64,000 nucleotides of DNA from Macrophomina tecta (lineage: Eukaryota > Ascomycota > Dothideomycetes > Botryosphaeriales > Botryosphaeriaceae): NCBI GenBank assembly GCA_024180945.1, contig JAKSGN010000002.1, positions 3,658,001-3,722,000 of the forward strand. The letters run 5' to 3'. Shown piece by piece: positions 51,230 through 62,593 of this stretch. The position numbers and the translations under genes are program-made. How positions within the stretch are numbered: the stretch's first letter is position 1; each line of letters opens with the position of its first letter. The notes beneath the pieces are model-generated. The model had not been told where the DNA came from. It ran no database searches and was given only the letters and a program-made list of their open reading frames with translations.

Positions 51230-52128
51230 ATGATTAGGTCCACACAAATTGCGCGCCTCGACGGTATGCGGCCCCCCCCGTTCGGCCACATATCCTACAC
51301 CTGCCGCCCCCCCAGCTGCACCTCTCACAACCCCGCGCGCACGCTGATCCACGCCAGGCCTAATCCTCGCCGCCTCTGTGGATGATGAACAAGTACGCTC
51401 CTCTATCCCGTCCGCCTGTCCGCCCTGCGCTAACCTCCCGCGCCGCTTTAGTCGGAATCCGAGCTCGTCGAAATCAAATCGAAGGTCAAACAGCTTCTCC
51501 GCCGTGTGAACCGCAACTCCGAGCCTCAGGCCAGCATTGAGGGAGGCCAGTACACCATACAGTGCGCCCACCTACTACTCCGCCTATGTCCTCCACTAAG
51601 CGCGCCCTAGCTACCTTATCGACGATGCTCTTATCTTCCTCTGCATATGCGACCGCTCCTATCCCCGCAAACTCGCCTTCACATTCCTCTCCGACATCAA
51701 GCAAGAATTCACCACCACATATCCCTCCCAACAATACCTTGCCGCCACCTGCCGTCCATACGCCTTCGTCGAGTTCGACACCTTCATCCAGCGCACCAAG
51801 AAGACATACCAAGACAGCCGGGCAACTCAGAACCTGGACAAGTTGAATGACGAGCTGAAGGACGTCACAAAGGTCATGACCAAGAACATTGAAGACCTAT
51901 TGTATAGAGGAGATAGCTTGGAGCGCATGGGGGACATGAGCAGTCGTCTTCGCGAAGACAGCCGGAAGTACCGCAAGGCAGCTGTCAGGATTAATTGGGA
52001 GTTATTGCTGCGTCAGGTAAGTTGCCAAATCACATTCTGTCTCTTTGATGCTGACACGCCCATAGTACGGCCCCATAGGCGGCATTGCCTTCATCATGAT
52101 CGTATTCATTTGGTGGCGCTTTTTCTGA
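51230..52128 (+). CDS. SEC22: SEC22 R-SNARE
   Basis: Five exons, 51230-51263, 51358-51392, 51452-51561, 51611-52016 and 52066-52128, with four introns of 94, 59, 49 and 49 bp, encode 215 residues, the same length as yeast Sec22. It is the R-SNARE for ER-Golgi transport. The longin domain starts MIRSTQIARLDG and LILAASVDDEQ and continues with EGGQYTIHYLIDDALIFLCI and RPYAFVEFDTFIQRTKKTYQ. The SNARE motif runs through LDKLNDELKDVTKVMTKNIE and LLYRGDSLERMGDMSS with the layer-0 arginine in YRGDSLERM. A C-terminal anchor GGIAFIMIVFIWWRFF ends the protein. Two tiny exons at the 5' end and an intron just before the anchor make it easy to miss. Confidence 0.96.
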
Positions 52129-53233
52129 ATGGGTGCATAGCAAAGGCGTCGCTGGGTATGGCTTTTCTCTTCTTTCAATTTTTTTTTTCATAATCTTAGT
52201 CTCCCCCGTCCACGGAGCACTTTCGAAATCCAGATCGATTTATTTCAAGGCTTTCAATCCATCACCTCTGGCCGCGCCTGAACCTTTCGCTTCGTCGCGT
52301 TTCTCCAATTTCGGAGTCAAACAGGCCCATTTGAATCAAGCAGGTCCTTCTTTCGTACATAATCGATTTTCTTCTTTCCTTTTACAGTCCAAGACCTTCT
52401 CTTTCTCTTGTTTTCTTCTTCTCGAAAGTGGTCACCCGCTACACTTCCTCTAACGTCAAGTCGCCTCCCAAGATAGATTCTCTGACGCAGATGGCATATC
52501 CTTTTTCTCGCTCCTTTCCCTTCCTCGTATCTTACTACGTCCTGGTTCGTGTCCATTCTCTGCCTAGTTTCCTGTTTCATTGATCTGCCGCGTTGAGTGT
52601 TGCTTCAGTCGTGATCTTTTTCTTGATACTCTTCCAGAGTGGATGGATGATGGTATTACCGAGTGGCATCGTCAAATTTTCTTTCTCGATGACTTAGCTC
52701 TTCCTCCTTTCGGGGTAACCTCCATTATCTCCGGCTCTTGTCCCACCATCTTCCATTTTCCACCCTTGGGTTGGCCACCTCTTAACTCGCCCAGTCCGCA
52801 TCGTCCCAATCACTCGAGATGCTTTATGTGTTGTCGGGGCACCGTCCAAGAGCATTTTGTGGAACGATTCTTTCAGTGCGGCGCTGCTAAGTTTACATAC
52901 GGTCATTCATTGTTGACGGTACAACGCAGGATGTCGCTGCCGCCCAACAACAAGAGAGTTCAGCCTTCGAGCGATGGGGCAGCATGCTGACTCTCGTCTC
53001 AGTCAGCTGCAAGGCGGCAACATGCTACGAGTATGTTTCTTCATCCGGGACCTGCAGAAGAAACGGATGGAAGATATTGCTGGCGCTGCAGCACATGGGT
53101 CTCGCAATCTTGCTGATCTGTCATCCCCCAACACGCGCTACTTCAATTTCCGCACCAGCGAGTATTTGAAGTAAACCCTCCATGTTCCGCTGTTGCTTTA
53201 CAAAGCCTGCGGAGCGCAGCGGACGAAGCACCC
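52129..53233. other. intergenic, CT-rich, no gene supported
   Basis: Holds the SEC22 3' region and a strongly pyrimidine-rich stretch (about 52330-52520). Short plus-strand frames around 52974-53174 look mildly protein-like (NMLRVCFFIRDLQKKRMED) but have no start or family. Confidence 0.4.
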
Positions 53234-53802
53234 TTACCTTGATGACGATTTGTTTTCTGTCCGATCCCCGTCCTGGAAGACCTTCTGCACCTTGGCGAAC
53301 CCGCCTAAAAGTACGGATTTTGCCGACATGGTTTGAATGGCGTTCCAGGCTACCAAGGCTTCGGTACCTTCCTCCTTATTCGGCAAAGACTGAGACAAAG
53401 CAATATCGTCCAGCAAAGCATGACTCCCGCAGCTCCATGTAAGCAGCCAAAACACATCCTGGAGATGCTAAGAGTGAACGAGGTTCGCCACATACGGAAC
53501 CCGCAATGCGGATCTGCGCTCCCGCTGGGTAGTTGAGCAGGATATAATAGCTGTCACCGAAAGGCGTTCGCAGTCCATGATCTGGTGCCGGAAAGCCAGC
53601 CAGGTCATTCACCCGCAGCGCGATCGCAAGATGCTTCGCCTTCGTACTGGGAAGTAGCTCTGCAATTCGATCCAAACGCTTAAGAGTCCTGTAGGAGAAT
53701 CCCGTCAATGAAGCAAACAAGGAACTGGCACCGTTCCATCAAGCCGATCCAATTCTCCATCAGTTCAGTTCCAGGCACATAAAACGCTTGTGGGATGTAC
53801 AT
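53234..53802 (-). CDS. unrecognised gene with very short introns
   Basis: ATG at 53802 (MYIPQAFYVPGTELMENW) opens exon 1 (53732-53802); exons 2 (53496-53688) and 3 (53234-53458) follow after introns of only 43 and 37 bp, all in phase, for 162 residues. Content looks like real protein: LKRLDRIAELLPSTKAKHLA, ALRVNDLAGFPAPDHGLRTP, DSYYILLNYPAGAQIRIAGS, DVFWLLTWSCGSHALLDDIA. A GTAAGG at the end of exon 3 could be a donor instead of part of the stop, and an upstream ATG in another frame (MKSATTMPPLRIGGCN followed by GTATGT) may be a true first exon. Family not recognised. Confidence 0.45.
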
Positions 53803-54253
53803 GCAAAAGCCTCTGTTGTCGCATCACCGGCACGACTACCCAAGATTGGTTCAGAGTACTGTTCAATATTGTGGGACGTCAATTGGATAGCAGATAGAAT
53901 ACTATCGAACTAACATACGTTGCATCCTCCAATCCGGAGGGGTGGCATTGTGGTGGCAGATTTCATGTTCCGGCGAATTCCCTCTTCTTTCCTCCCATCA
54001 ACACACCAAGACTATGACTCTAAAAAAAAAAATTAGGATTACAAAAAAATAACATGCCTAAAACACTCATCCGCCACCAGATTGTTCGGAAATGCGCTCG
54101 CCCAGACACACAAACTCCACCTCCTCTTCCCTCCAGCACGTAGAAATGACGGACGAGGCGGATTGCATATGCTACTGCATGCTCATCGGCGGAGGCCGAG
54201 TGCCTCAAAATACAATGAGCTTGGACAACGAGGCCGTCAGCTGAGTCTTGATA

Positions 54254-54715
54254 TCATGAGTCATGATTCTCCCATCTACCGATGACTTGCTGTCGTCGCT
54301 GTCCGCCTTTTCCTGTGGTGGTCTTGCGTAATGGTTTCTTGAAATATCATTAGTAATTGCGGAAAGATTCAGGTCTGGCAATGAGGAACTTACCGCTCGG
54401 GGGTTTCTTGACTCCCCTCTGTGTCACTGGGGCAACCCTGTTATGGAAGACACAATGGACTTTTCGCTTTGTGACGTTGGGCGGAAGGTTGCCAACCAAA
54501 AGCGCATTCGGCAAGTAGACCATCAGGTGAAATTCAGTGCCTGTAGTCCACTCGTTCCAGATGGACAAAATCTTTGCAGAGAATGAAGAGTCAATCTCCT
54601 CGTCCAAACTTTGATTGGGCGTATCAGCGGGTGAGTCATTAGCGGATGAGTGGGCACTCACACAGAGAAGATGCGAAATGTTTAAACCATGGCAGGCGCG
54701 ATGAGACTGTAATTT
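54254..54715 (-). CDS. unrecognised gene, 3' exons
   Basis: An exon of about 230 nt (roughly 54398-54606) with protein-like content: LDEEIDSSFSAKILSIWNEW, EFHLMVYLPNALLVGNLPPN, KRKVHCVFHNRVAPVTQRGV. It is preceded by an intron with donor GTGTGA/GTGAGT near 54661 and followed by donor GTAAGT; the last exon reads KGGQRRQQVIGRWENHDS to TGA at 54254. An upstream exon (VSSRLPWFKHFASS) has no ATG, so the 5' end is missing. No family recognised; basic C-terminus. Confidence 0.35.
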
Positions 54716-56457
54716 CCCTTGACCTGAGCAAGAGCGCAGCTGAGGGGCAGGGAAGAGAATAAGAATGCCAGGGCGGGTATTTCAAAAGGCGAGCAGCAAC
54801 ACCATAAACTCTGGAGAGAGGTTATGACAGTCGCCGACAGCACTTCGTCAATTCAATATCGGTACTTCAAGCTGCGCCACACCGATCTGGCTGAATACAG
54901 CACAGTCGTGGGCAGTTGCTCGTTGCCTGCACCATGGCCATTATTGCATCATGCCTGACAAACTTCCAGATGCATCATCTTGCCTAGGAGGATCAGTATG
55001 CAATTGCCCAGGCTCGCCATTTCTGGTGTCTCTGTAACGGCTGGAGCCAAGTCAAGCCACTCAAATGTTGCAAAGGCTTTTTCTTGAACCTGCGGTTACG
55101 TGGAAACAGGTTCGTCGTTGAGGCCTTCTACTCATCCGGCTTACCGTGCGAGTACCCCAGGTGCCGTAACTCGCTACCTGCCACAACAAGAGGAAGACCA
55201 AATGCTTGTACTAGTGCGAAAGCAGCTGCGTCCAATATCCAGCTCCTTCGCGCTATCCAGAATTCCGTTATGGCGCTCCTTGCCCCGGTGGTGGAAGACG
55301 TATTCCAGGAATGGCTGGAAGACGTGGTCAAATCTGTCACGGACGTGCATTTGAGACAGAGATTTGCTGCAGGGCAGATGGTGACGACGGTTACAGAGAG
55401 ATCTTGAGTAGCGCGAGGGCAATTGTTGAAGGTCTTCAATAGGTGGGTGCTGGGCGCAGTGGGGTGTCACAGCGCGATGTTACTTGTGATCTTGTAAGTA
55501 CTGACAACTCACCTATGGTTGCAGACCCGGCTTTGGACGGCGAGTGCCACCGTCGTAGTCGTCGCAGCAGCGGCGCTAACCGTGGCCAGGATCACACGCA
55601 TCGCCACAATCGCCATGATCTCAACCGATCCCAGCGTCACCCGAGCCGCTTGAAATCAACTAGAACTGCACAGTGGTTGCAACTTCTTTCCCACTCTGTC
55701 CAGCCTGCAGCCGTATTCCCACCTGGCGCGGGCGAGAACTCACCTACCCAGTCATACAACGCCACGCACAATCATCATTATGCTACGAAGCCCTAAAACC
55801 CGATCGAACATGTCCCCAGCGCGCGCGCAGGGGGGCAAACACAGTTGAAGTAAGTTTAGCTTGGGAGAAAGACGGATATATCTGGGAGGAAAGAAAAGAG
55901 CGGGCCAATATCATTGTGCTGTGTTTCTAGGGATGCATGAAAACCGACCTGTGTATTTTTTGTGCGTTTGAGCTGCTCATAAGCAACTCCTTATGCTTTC
56001 TTGGCAGAGACTGGTACATTAACGAACTTCATTCTACTTCAGCGCTGCTAGAAGTCATTTGACCGTTTGGTGAATATGTGTCGGAAAGCGTGCAGTGACA
56101 GCTCATTCAGAAGGGAACGCATGAATTGGCATGATGCCAGAGGAGGGCGGCGCTAGAGGTGCCGCTTATCCTCTGCTACAAAGTCAATGATACTTGAGAA
56201 AGCCAAATATACGTGATAGATAGGTATTGCAACAATATGTCTCAGACCCCAAAAAGGTAGCAAGCGACAGCGACGCGCCGAGTCGCTGGCCCGCCCGCCT
56301 CCTTCCTCTCCGCAATCACTGACGGCACAACATGGACAGAGGCAAGTTTCCTTTTGGTCTGATTCGGAAGCCTGGCCTTCGGCCACTACATTCTCGCCGC
56401 TGCAGAGCTCCCACGCGAGCCCATCCTGCTCAGCGGTATCTACTTCGCTGAATCGCT
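54716..56457. other. intergenic, overlapping frames only
   Basis: Frames at 55084-55407 (+) and 55128-55439 (-) overlap and exclude each other, and neither shows a domain. A stretch near 55530-55650 could encode a hydrophobic helix (ASATVVVVAAAALTVAR) after a 31-bp GTAAGT...GCAG segment, but no complete gene results. Confidence 0.4.
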
Positions 56458-58371
56458 CTACGCTTTAGGCTTCTTCAAGAAAAACCGGGTCATCCAGGTC
56501 GCAACAACAACCCATGCTGCCCTCGCGCATAGCCCTTCGTTCCCATGAAACCACCTGCTCGCAATCCACCTCGCCGTTGCCGCCCCAACGACACCCAGCC
56601 AGGCCGAGATCGCCAGCACCGTCCCCAAATTCTCCCATCCTGGATGCCTCGCCCGCCGTTTCTCCGCGCTTCCTCTCATACTCGTGCCCCAGCTACCCTG
56701 AAGCATCGTCAAACAGCTCCATACTGCAATGCCCGGCAGTGGGATCTGGTAGAAGAGTTGGCTGAGCAACAGTAGGGTCCAATGTCGCACCGCGTTCACA
56801 TGTTGCCGGAAGAAGACGATGTTGTACAGCGAGCACACCACCAAGCGCAGGAACATATCTAGGGGAGAAAAGGCGAAGGGAGCACTGCCATTCCAGGCAT
56901 ATCGGATGGTAAAGACCGCCATGGCGAGGGGGCCGTAAACACGACGGATAGCGCAGATGAGAGCGATTGGACCACGGATGGCGTATACCATTGGATATTG
57001 GAGAGTTTCAATGTGGGTAGCTCTAGACCATCGAAGCTGCTGCAGAAGCAAGGCCATGGAGGTGGTTGGTGTATCTGTCAAGGTCAAGACGTAGGTATTG
57101 AAGGTGATGCGGTAGTTGGCGAGTAGGAGGCGAGTGCTAAGGTGGCGGTCTTCATTGACAATCTACGCATTAGTGAGTATAGATGAACAGGCGTCTGTTG
57201 ATTGGCATTCGCTTACTGTCTTTCGTCCCAATGAGGTCTGCATGTACCAAGGGAACATGATCCTTTCAAGAGCGCTGATCTTGAATGCTGCACATGGTCC
57301 AGGCTGGCAGTCGGTAGCCTCCACAGACCCGGTCTGTCCTCTACAGAAGGCGAGCTCGCTCCAGTAAGCAGCCGCTGTCAGGGCAGCAATCTCGCTATCA
57401 TTTCCGTTGTGAACCCCCAAAGAAGTGCATGTTCCACCAACTCCAGGGTCCAGAGCCATACAGCCGATTGCCTGATCAACCGTATTCTCCAATACCATGG
57501 TATCGGAGTCGCTCGTCCATACATAGTCGACCTGCCTTGCCTGCCACAAAGCTATGCTGAAGACCATGTTGGTAAAGATGATGTCCTTCTTGCACAGATG
57601 TGGCTCGTGGAAACAGATGACCTGCACCCCACCCTCGTCATCATGTTTCAACACACCACTCTCCATCAGGATCTCTGTCGCGGCTTTAACCACTTCTCGC
57701 ATCGCCCATTTTTCTGCATCTGTCTTTGTCTCCTCCGGCAAGGCATGGAACACCTCCAACCTCTTGTGTGGATCCTCGCTCGGTGCAAAGAAACCTCCGA
57801 ATGCTTTGAGCTCCGCCAGTCTCTGTGCCATCTTCCCCAGCGGTTCTTGTATTGGGATGACAGTCGTCTGCGGGTAGACCGTCTGCACGGCTCGAACCAT
57901 TTCCATATCCTCAGACTCATTTCCGTCGATTCCAACCATAATGGTGGTTACACCAGTGCAGGTCTTGTATGTTTCCAGGCATTTCCGGAATAGTTTCTCT
58001 TCTTCGCGATATCCGACGATCGAGATGAGATAAGGGACTCCTGCGGCGTTTGTTCGTATGCCTGACTTTTCGGCTTCGTGGGTTGAAACCTTGGCTTTCA
58101 ATTCCGTCAATGCGCGTTTACTCTTCTGCCGACTGATGTCCGTGAGTACGATTTGCCATATTGTGTCGACTGTCAAGGGAAGAAAGGTCGAGGTCTTTTG
58201 CCTGAGAATGAAAAAGGAGAAAATGAAGAAGACGGCTCCCAAGATAGAGTTGAAAATAAGCTTCCACCGGGGGAGCGGTGGCAAAGTATATTCCAGGTCC
58301 ACCCTGTACGCCGACATGACCAATCCGCGGAGCAGAAAGAGGCATCGAAACGGGATGCGACGATTGCGCAT
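56458..58371 (-). CDS. GT2 polysaccharide synthase-like glycosyltransferase
   Basis: Exons 57217-58371 and 56458-57162 (intron 54 bp, GTAAGC...GCGTAG) encode 619 residues of a processive family-2 glycosyltransferase, of the hyaluronan/chitin synthase-like type found in filamentous fungi (compare the hyphal-growth enzyme GT2 of Zymoseptoria). N-terminal membrane segment FNSILGAVFFIFSFFILRQ; then the GT-A core with MVGIDGNESEDMEMVRAVQ, the metal-binding WTSDSDTMV near residue 287, ATDCQPGPCAAF, NEDRHLSTRLL and the processivity motif QQLRW in exon 2. Several C-terminal membrane helices (ALICAIRRVYGPLAMAVF, WTLLLLSQLFYQIPLPGIAV) would form the export channel. ATG at 58371 is the first in-frame one; 58317 is an alternative. 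The polymer made is unknown. Confidence 0.88.
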
Positions 58372-58563
58372 AAGATACCTTTCATGGGTAACAGAAAGAG
58401 ATGCAGGGGAACATCGTGCCACCGCAACGACAGATATTGCAGATCGTGTCTTCTCGAGAAATCCTCAGCACGTCGCAAGAGCCAGAGAATGGTCTGCCTC
58501 GCGGCTATGTCAACGGAGTCCGGAGGCTTTTCGGGGGAATCGGGGAATCGGGATAATACAACA

Positions 58564-58939
58564 TGCACACTTGCGAAATACACACCTGTTTTACTAAGAA
58601 ATACGATCTTTTCTTAAATATCTCTACTACAACGTAGTAATATATAAATAGCTAACTTAGATATAGAAATTTAGGGTCTTCTTTAGGATTAGAAGGATAA
58701 GAACGGTTAAAAAAGATTAGTTAGAAGTTTAGATTAGTATTTTAAGATAGGAGTATAGGGGATTTATTTTTAATTAATTACTCTTTTCTAAAACGTTCTA
58801 GAGCCTACTTTAAGTTCGGAATATCTAACTTATTAATAATTAAAGAGATTGCTAGGATATTTAAAGGGATTTAATAGGTAGATATAAGTAAGAGCTAGGG
58901 GTAGAGTTAATAGTATATATCTTGCAACGTAAGTGTGCA
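58564..58939. mobile_element. AT-rich RIP-like transposon remnant with inverted ends
   Basis: About 300 bp (58619-58920) in which I can find no CpA and only one TpG while TpA is abundant, the signature of repeat-induced point mutation. The block is bounded by TGCACACTTGCG (58564-58575) and CGTAAGTGTGCA (58928-58939), inverted repeats matching at 11 of 12 positions with a G/A difference that RIP itself would cause. No target duplication is clear and no coding frame survives. It is probably a decayed MITE or short DNA element, just upstream of the GT2 gene. Confidence 0.6.
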
Positions 58940-61719
58940 AAGTGCTATATTGCACGCAAAGAGTGTGCATATTGTTTCTTCCCCGCACGGAATCCGTCCG
59001 GCCATCCCGGCTCGTTTGGACACTGAAACTGGAAGTTCCAAGTGTTGCAGGTCGTTATGGTCGAACTCGTTTTCTAGTTCGGGTCGGCTTGAGATAATAT
59101 CTTCCGAGTCAGTACGAGAGAGCTCTGATGAGGCCCTCCACTTTTACAGTAGCTCAAACGACTAGAGCGACTCGCCATCTTGTCGCTCAGCTCTACCTGC
59201 AGCATAGGCCTCACTGTGAGCAGTACCACTGCGAACCAAGATGGGTAAAAATTTCGCCGATGGAGGGCCCTGTGCTACATTCTTGCAATTTATCAGCATC
59301 TGGTTACGAGGCCGTGCCCCGCTGCCCGCCAATATATTCGGACCGAACATAAGACATCACCAATCGGACCTCTGCAGGTCCACCGTAGTAAAGAGGCAAA
59401 CCCGATTTCGTAGCCGGCAAGCATGATCATCAGGACTGTGTTCTATCATGCGCAGAGTCCCCTTGCATTGGCATGCATGGCCCTGAAGGTGGCTGGCTTT
59501 GACTGATTCAGGGGAGGTACAGCGGAAAGGTATGACACTTGTAAATCAACTACGACCATTGAAAAGCGGAAGAGTGATCAACATCATCACAGTACACCTT
59601 ATTGGTCCTCTTTTCGCTCTGTCTGACAATCCTTCCTGGTTTTTCTTCGCATAGAAGAATGACCTCCCAATACCGTAATGCCGTTCCGACACAACATCTC
59701 TCTATTCACGATCATCTCTTGCAAGCAGCGGCATAGCGGATGGCGAAAATATTAGCCTCTGCTCCATAGGCTTAGCATTCGAGCACAAAAGGAGCACCGC
59801 ATTGGCAATTGTCTCGTTGTACACCATGCTTCTCGTAGACAGCTTAGATAGTTGTCTATTTGCATTGACGTCACGAACACTTCTTCAAGCGTGCACAAGC
59901 CCGTCCAAGCCGTGGGTGATTTCCGGCGCTCCTACTGAATAACCGGCCGTCAAGCAGCCCACTCACTGCGACAGCGATGTCTCTTACAAAGGCCAAACCC
60001 AATCCTCCATGCGGATGGATGTGGAAACCTGAAGTCGAATGAGAGCCTCTTGCAGCCTAGAAGCCAGCAAGATGAAGTCCAATGCTCCCTGTTTCCAAGT
60101 TAAGGAAGCTTGAGTGGCCTTTCCGGGCGGATGTGAAGAAGTTTCTGGCGCCCAATTACAAGTGACATGGTCGAAGGCATGACGGCGGCAGCAGGCCAGG
60201 CGCATCAAAGATGGGCGTTATGAGTCTGCCGGATAGACTGTTCGTGCGGGTGCACACTAGTCTTAAAACAGTGAAGAAGCTCATAGAATCAGAATTGCTC
60301 GCGCAGGGTGAATATTAAGACTAAGAAAAGTTCCATTGCGCTGCGATGGCCAGGTGCGGTCGTTGAACGGGCACGTTCTCTCAGAGCTGGCTAAAGCGAG
60401 CGCCGCTGCACCACCACGCTGTGTATTGCGGACTTCGTTCATGATCATCGACCTGGGCATGCGTAGATACGCTGCCACACTCCTGAGCAGCGCCGTCAGC
60501 TACGTTGGACATCCCTCCCGTCCCCTTCAGCCCAGGTTCTGCGTCTGGGTGCATTGCTCCAGGACGGTCTGTAGAAGGCGCAGAAGCCAAGCATCACATC
60601 TTGCAGCGGTGTTTGTCTAGCTTCACCACGCCTTTGATCTCATCGCTGTTTCGGCCGTGATATCTGGGAAGCGTGGCTCACTGCCATCGAGTAGCGGCGC
60701 AACGCAGGCAACGCTGACCAAAGCCTGCCTGCCACAGTGTCGCTTCAACAGCATGATGGCGCCTAACCGACAGCCAATACAGCAGCAATTTAATGTTTAA
60801 ACACCGTAAAGCCGTGTCCGCCCGCACGGCTGCGTGGAAGCGGGCGGTCTACCTGCATGGCTACTCAGCGGAAGAACACATCGCGACAGTGAGCAACAGC
60901 GCCAAAACACCAACACAAGAGACTCGAAGCCACGATTAAGAACCACCAAGAGCCATCTAAATGCCTGATCCAGCTCACTGGCATCGCCGACCTTCCTCAA
61001 CTTCAGGTTGCATGATCACCAAGCGCTCTTCCTGAATGCCCAGCCCAAGGCCAGTTCATCAACGGAAAGAAGTTTCACATCAGCCCGAAGCAGTGTAATA
61101 CGAGCGACACTGTTACCAGGAAGATAAGCGGAGCTCAGCCGCCTTTCCCCCCCACCAACACAAAAACCCCCACCAAGCCTGATCCAACAAAAAAAAAAAG
61201 TAGAGCAAGCAGCTCCTCGTAGGAGCGATTGCCGCGTTAAAGGCAAAACAACAGTTACTACATTTCATATAAAGCTAAAATGCAAAGGGAGAAGAAGAAA
61301 AAAGGAGAAGACGAGCAGAGGATGAGGGGGGGTGGGAAGTTCATATACACGTTCCCTCGAAGGGTGTTGATCTAAGGCACGGGGGCGGCCTGCACGATTT
61401 TTTTTTTTTTTCTAACACCGAGTTTATTCGGATACCATGTCATTATTGCTGCATGACCGGATGAGAATGCTAGGCTTGTGGTCGCATGTGCATTTTATGT
61501 GAGTAAGGCAAACGCGCTATTGGCTGAAGCAAAGACATAACTACCGGACATGAATGCCTTGGGGTTTTTTCTAGACGCTATACACGGCCACTCTCCGCAT
61601 GCGTGCTGCAGTGCTGGCGCACGTCTTAGAGTAGCAGGTAGAAGCAACGGTTCAGGAACTTTCCATGGACGCTGAATGATGGCCTGAACCTACCAGCCTC
61701 CAGAAAGCCAACCCTTCTA
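58940..61719. other. intergenic, no gene seen
   Basis: 2.8 kb with short frames only. Homopolymer A near 61191-61200 and T near 61399-61411. A few inverted short GC-rich words but no pattern. Confidence 0.45.
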
Positions 61720-61739
61720 CAGGACGCACTGAAGGTGAA

Positions 61740-61942
61740 GTTCCTCATATGGACGCCGCATTTCAGCATTTGGTGACTCATCCGGCTCGAAATCAGCATA
61801 GCGACCGCCGCAACCGCGACAATGCATCCTGGTAGTATCAAGGCGTGAAAGAGCACTGATATGATACAGGCCACGGTCATCCCTTTGCCGCAAGACGACC
61901 TGCCCGATGACCTTTCGGCAGAGCCTCCGCAACACCAGCTCC
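61740..61942 (-). CDS. possible internal exon of an unrecognised gene
   Basis: A 203-nt open segment between a strong acceptor (T-rich run, then GCCCAATAG) and a GTGCGT donor. It reads CRKVIGQVVLRQRDDRGLYH and ISALSRLDTTRMHCRGCGGR with PYEELHLQ at the end; CRGCGG hints at a small zinc-binding turn. No start or stop exon was found, so this is tentative. Confidence 0.22.
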
Positions 61943-62253
61943 ACTATTGGGCAAAAAAAATATTAACACCGCGCGAAGTATGTAGCTTCAGTAATAGAGA
62001 GACAGTGATGCCACAAGTTGATGTAAGAAGCATAACCCACCAGCAGATAGCGATCACTATGAACTCCGCGCATCAAGTACCGTCTATGTACGAATGTAAG
62101 GTTTCTTGTCGTCCTTGCGTATCCTAAGTCAAGGGCGCTCGTGCCACGGGCGCCCTTGGGGAACGGAAGGTCAAGAGAGAAACCCTTTCAATCCACCCCC
62201 CAGGGGCTCACAACACGCAGCGTCATATTCATGGCTAATCAGTGAGTTTCACT

Positions 62254-62593
62254 TCACTCCGCTTGTCCGCATTCTTCTCCTTCACTTTCCTTGAACTCAA
62301 TGGCTTCAACCTCTACATCATTTTCCTGATCACCAGCTTGTGCATTCTCAGCCTCGGCTGCTTGCCCCTTTCCCTCCGAATCCACTTTTTCATATATGAT
62401 GTGACGAGCGCTGGTCAAGTGGCTTGAGTTCCAGAACCGTCATGGCAACAGCAGTGTAAGCCCAGCGCTCTCCGTGCGGTGAGTTCTCGAATTTCTCCTA
62501 AAGAGTGAGCCGATTCATCTCCATAGCTTTGTTCTCTTCTGCGTCAGGATGTCCAGCTCCTCTGTCGGCTATGACCCTCACTTCCGGACTCAT
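62254..62593 (-). pseudogene. decayed small acidic-protein gene
   Basis: From ATG 62593 the frame reads MSPEVRVIADRGAGHPDAEE and MNRLTL, hits TAG, then continues protein-like (KFENSPHGERWAYTAVAMTV, LELKPLDQRSSHH). A one-base shift then leads into YEKVDSEGKGQAAEAENAQA and DQENDVEVEAIEFKESEGEE to TGA at 62254. One nonsense change and one frameshift would rebuild a single acidic protein of about 110 residues. Unrecognised small introns could be an alternative reading, but no good splice pair fits. Confidence 0.4.

Noticed and set aside
52133..52453. 106-codon plus-strand frame after SEC22
   Set aside because: Lies in the SEC22 3' region and a pyrimidine-rich stretch; composition (F, S, L) follows from that.
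55084..55796. Several 100-codon frames on both strands
   Set aside because: They overlap one another, lack motifs, and no consistent splice chain emerged.
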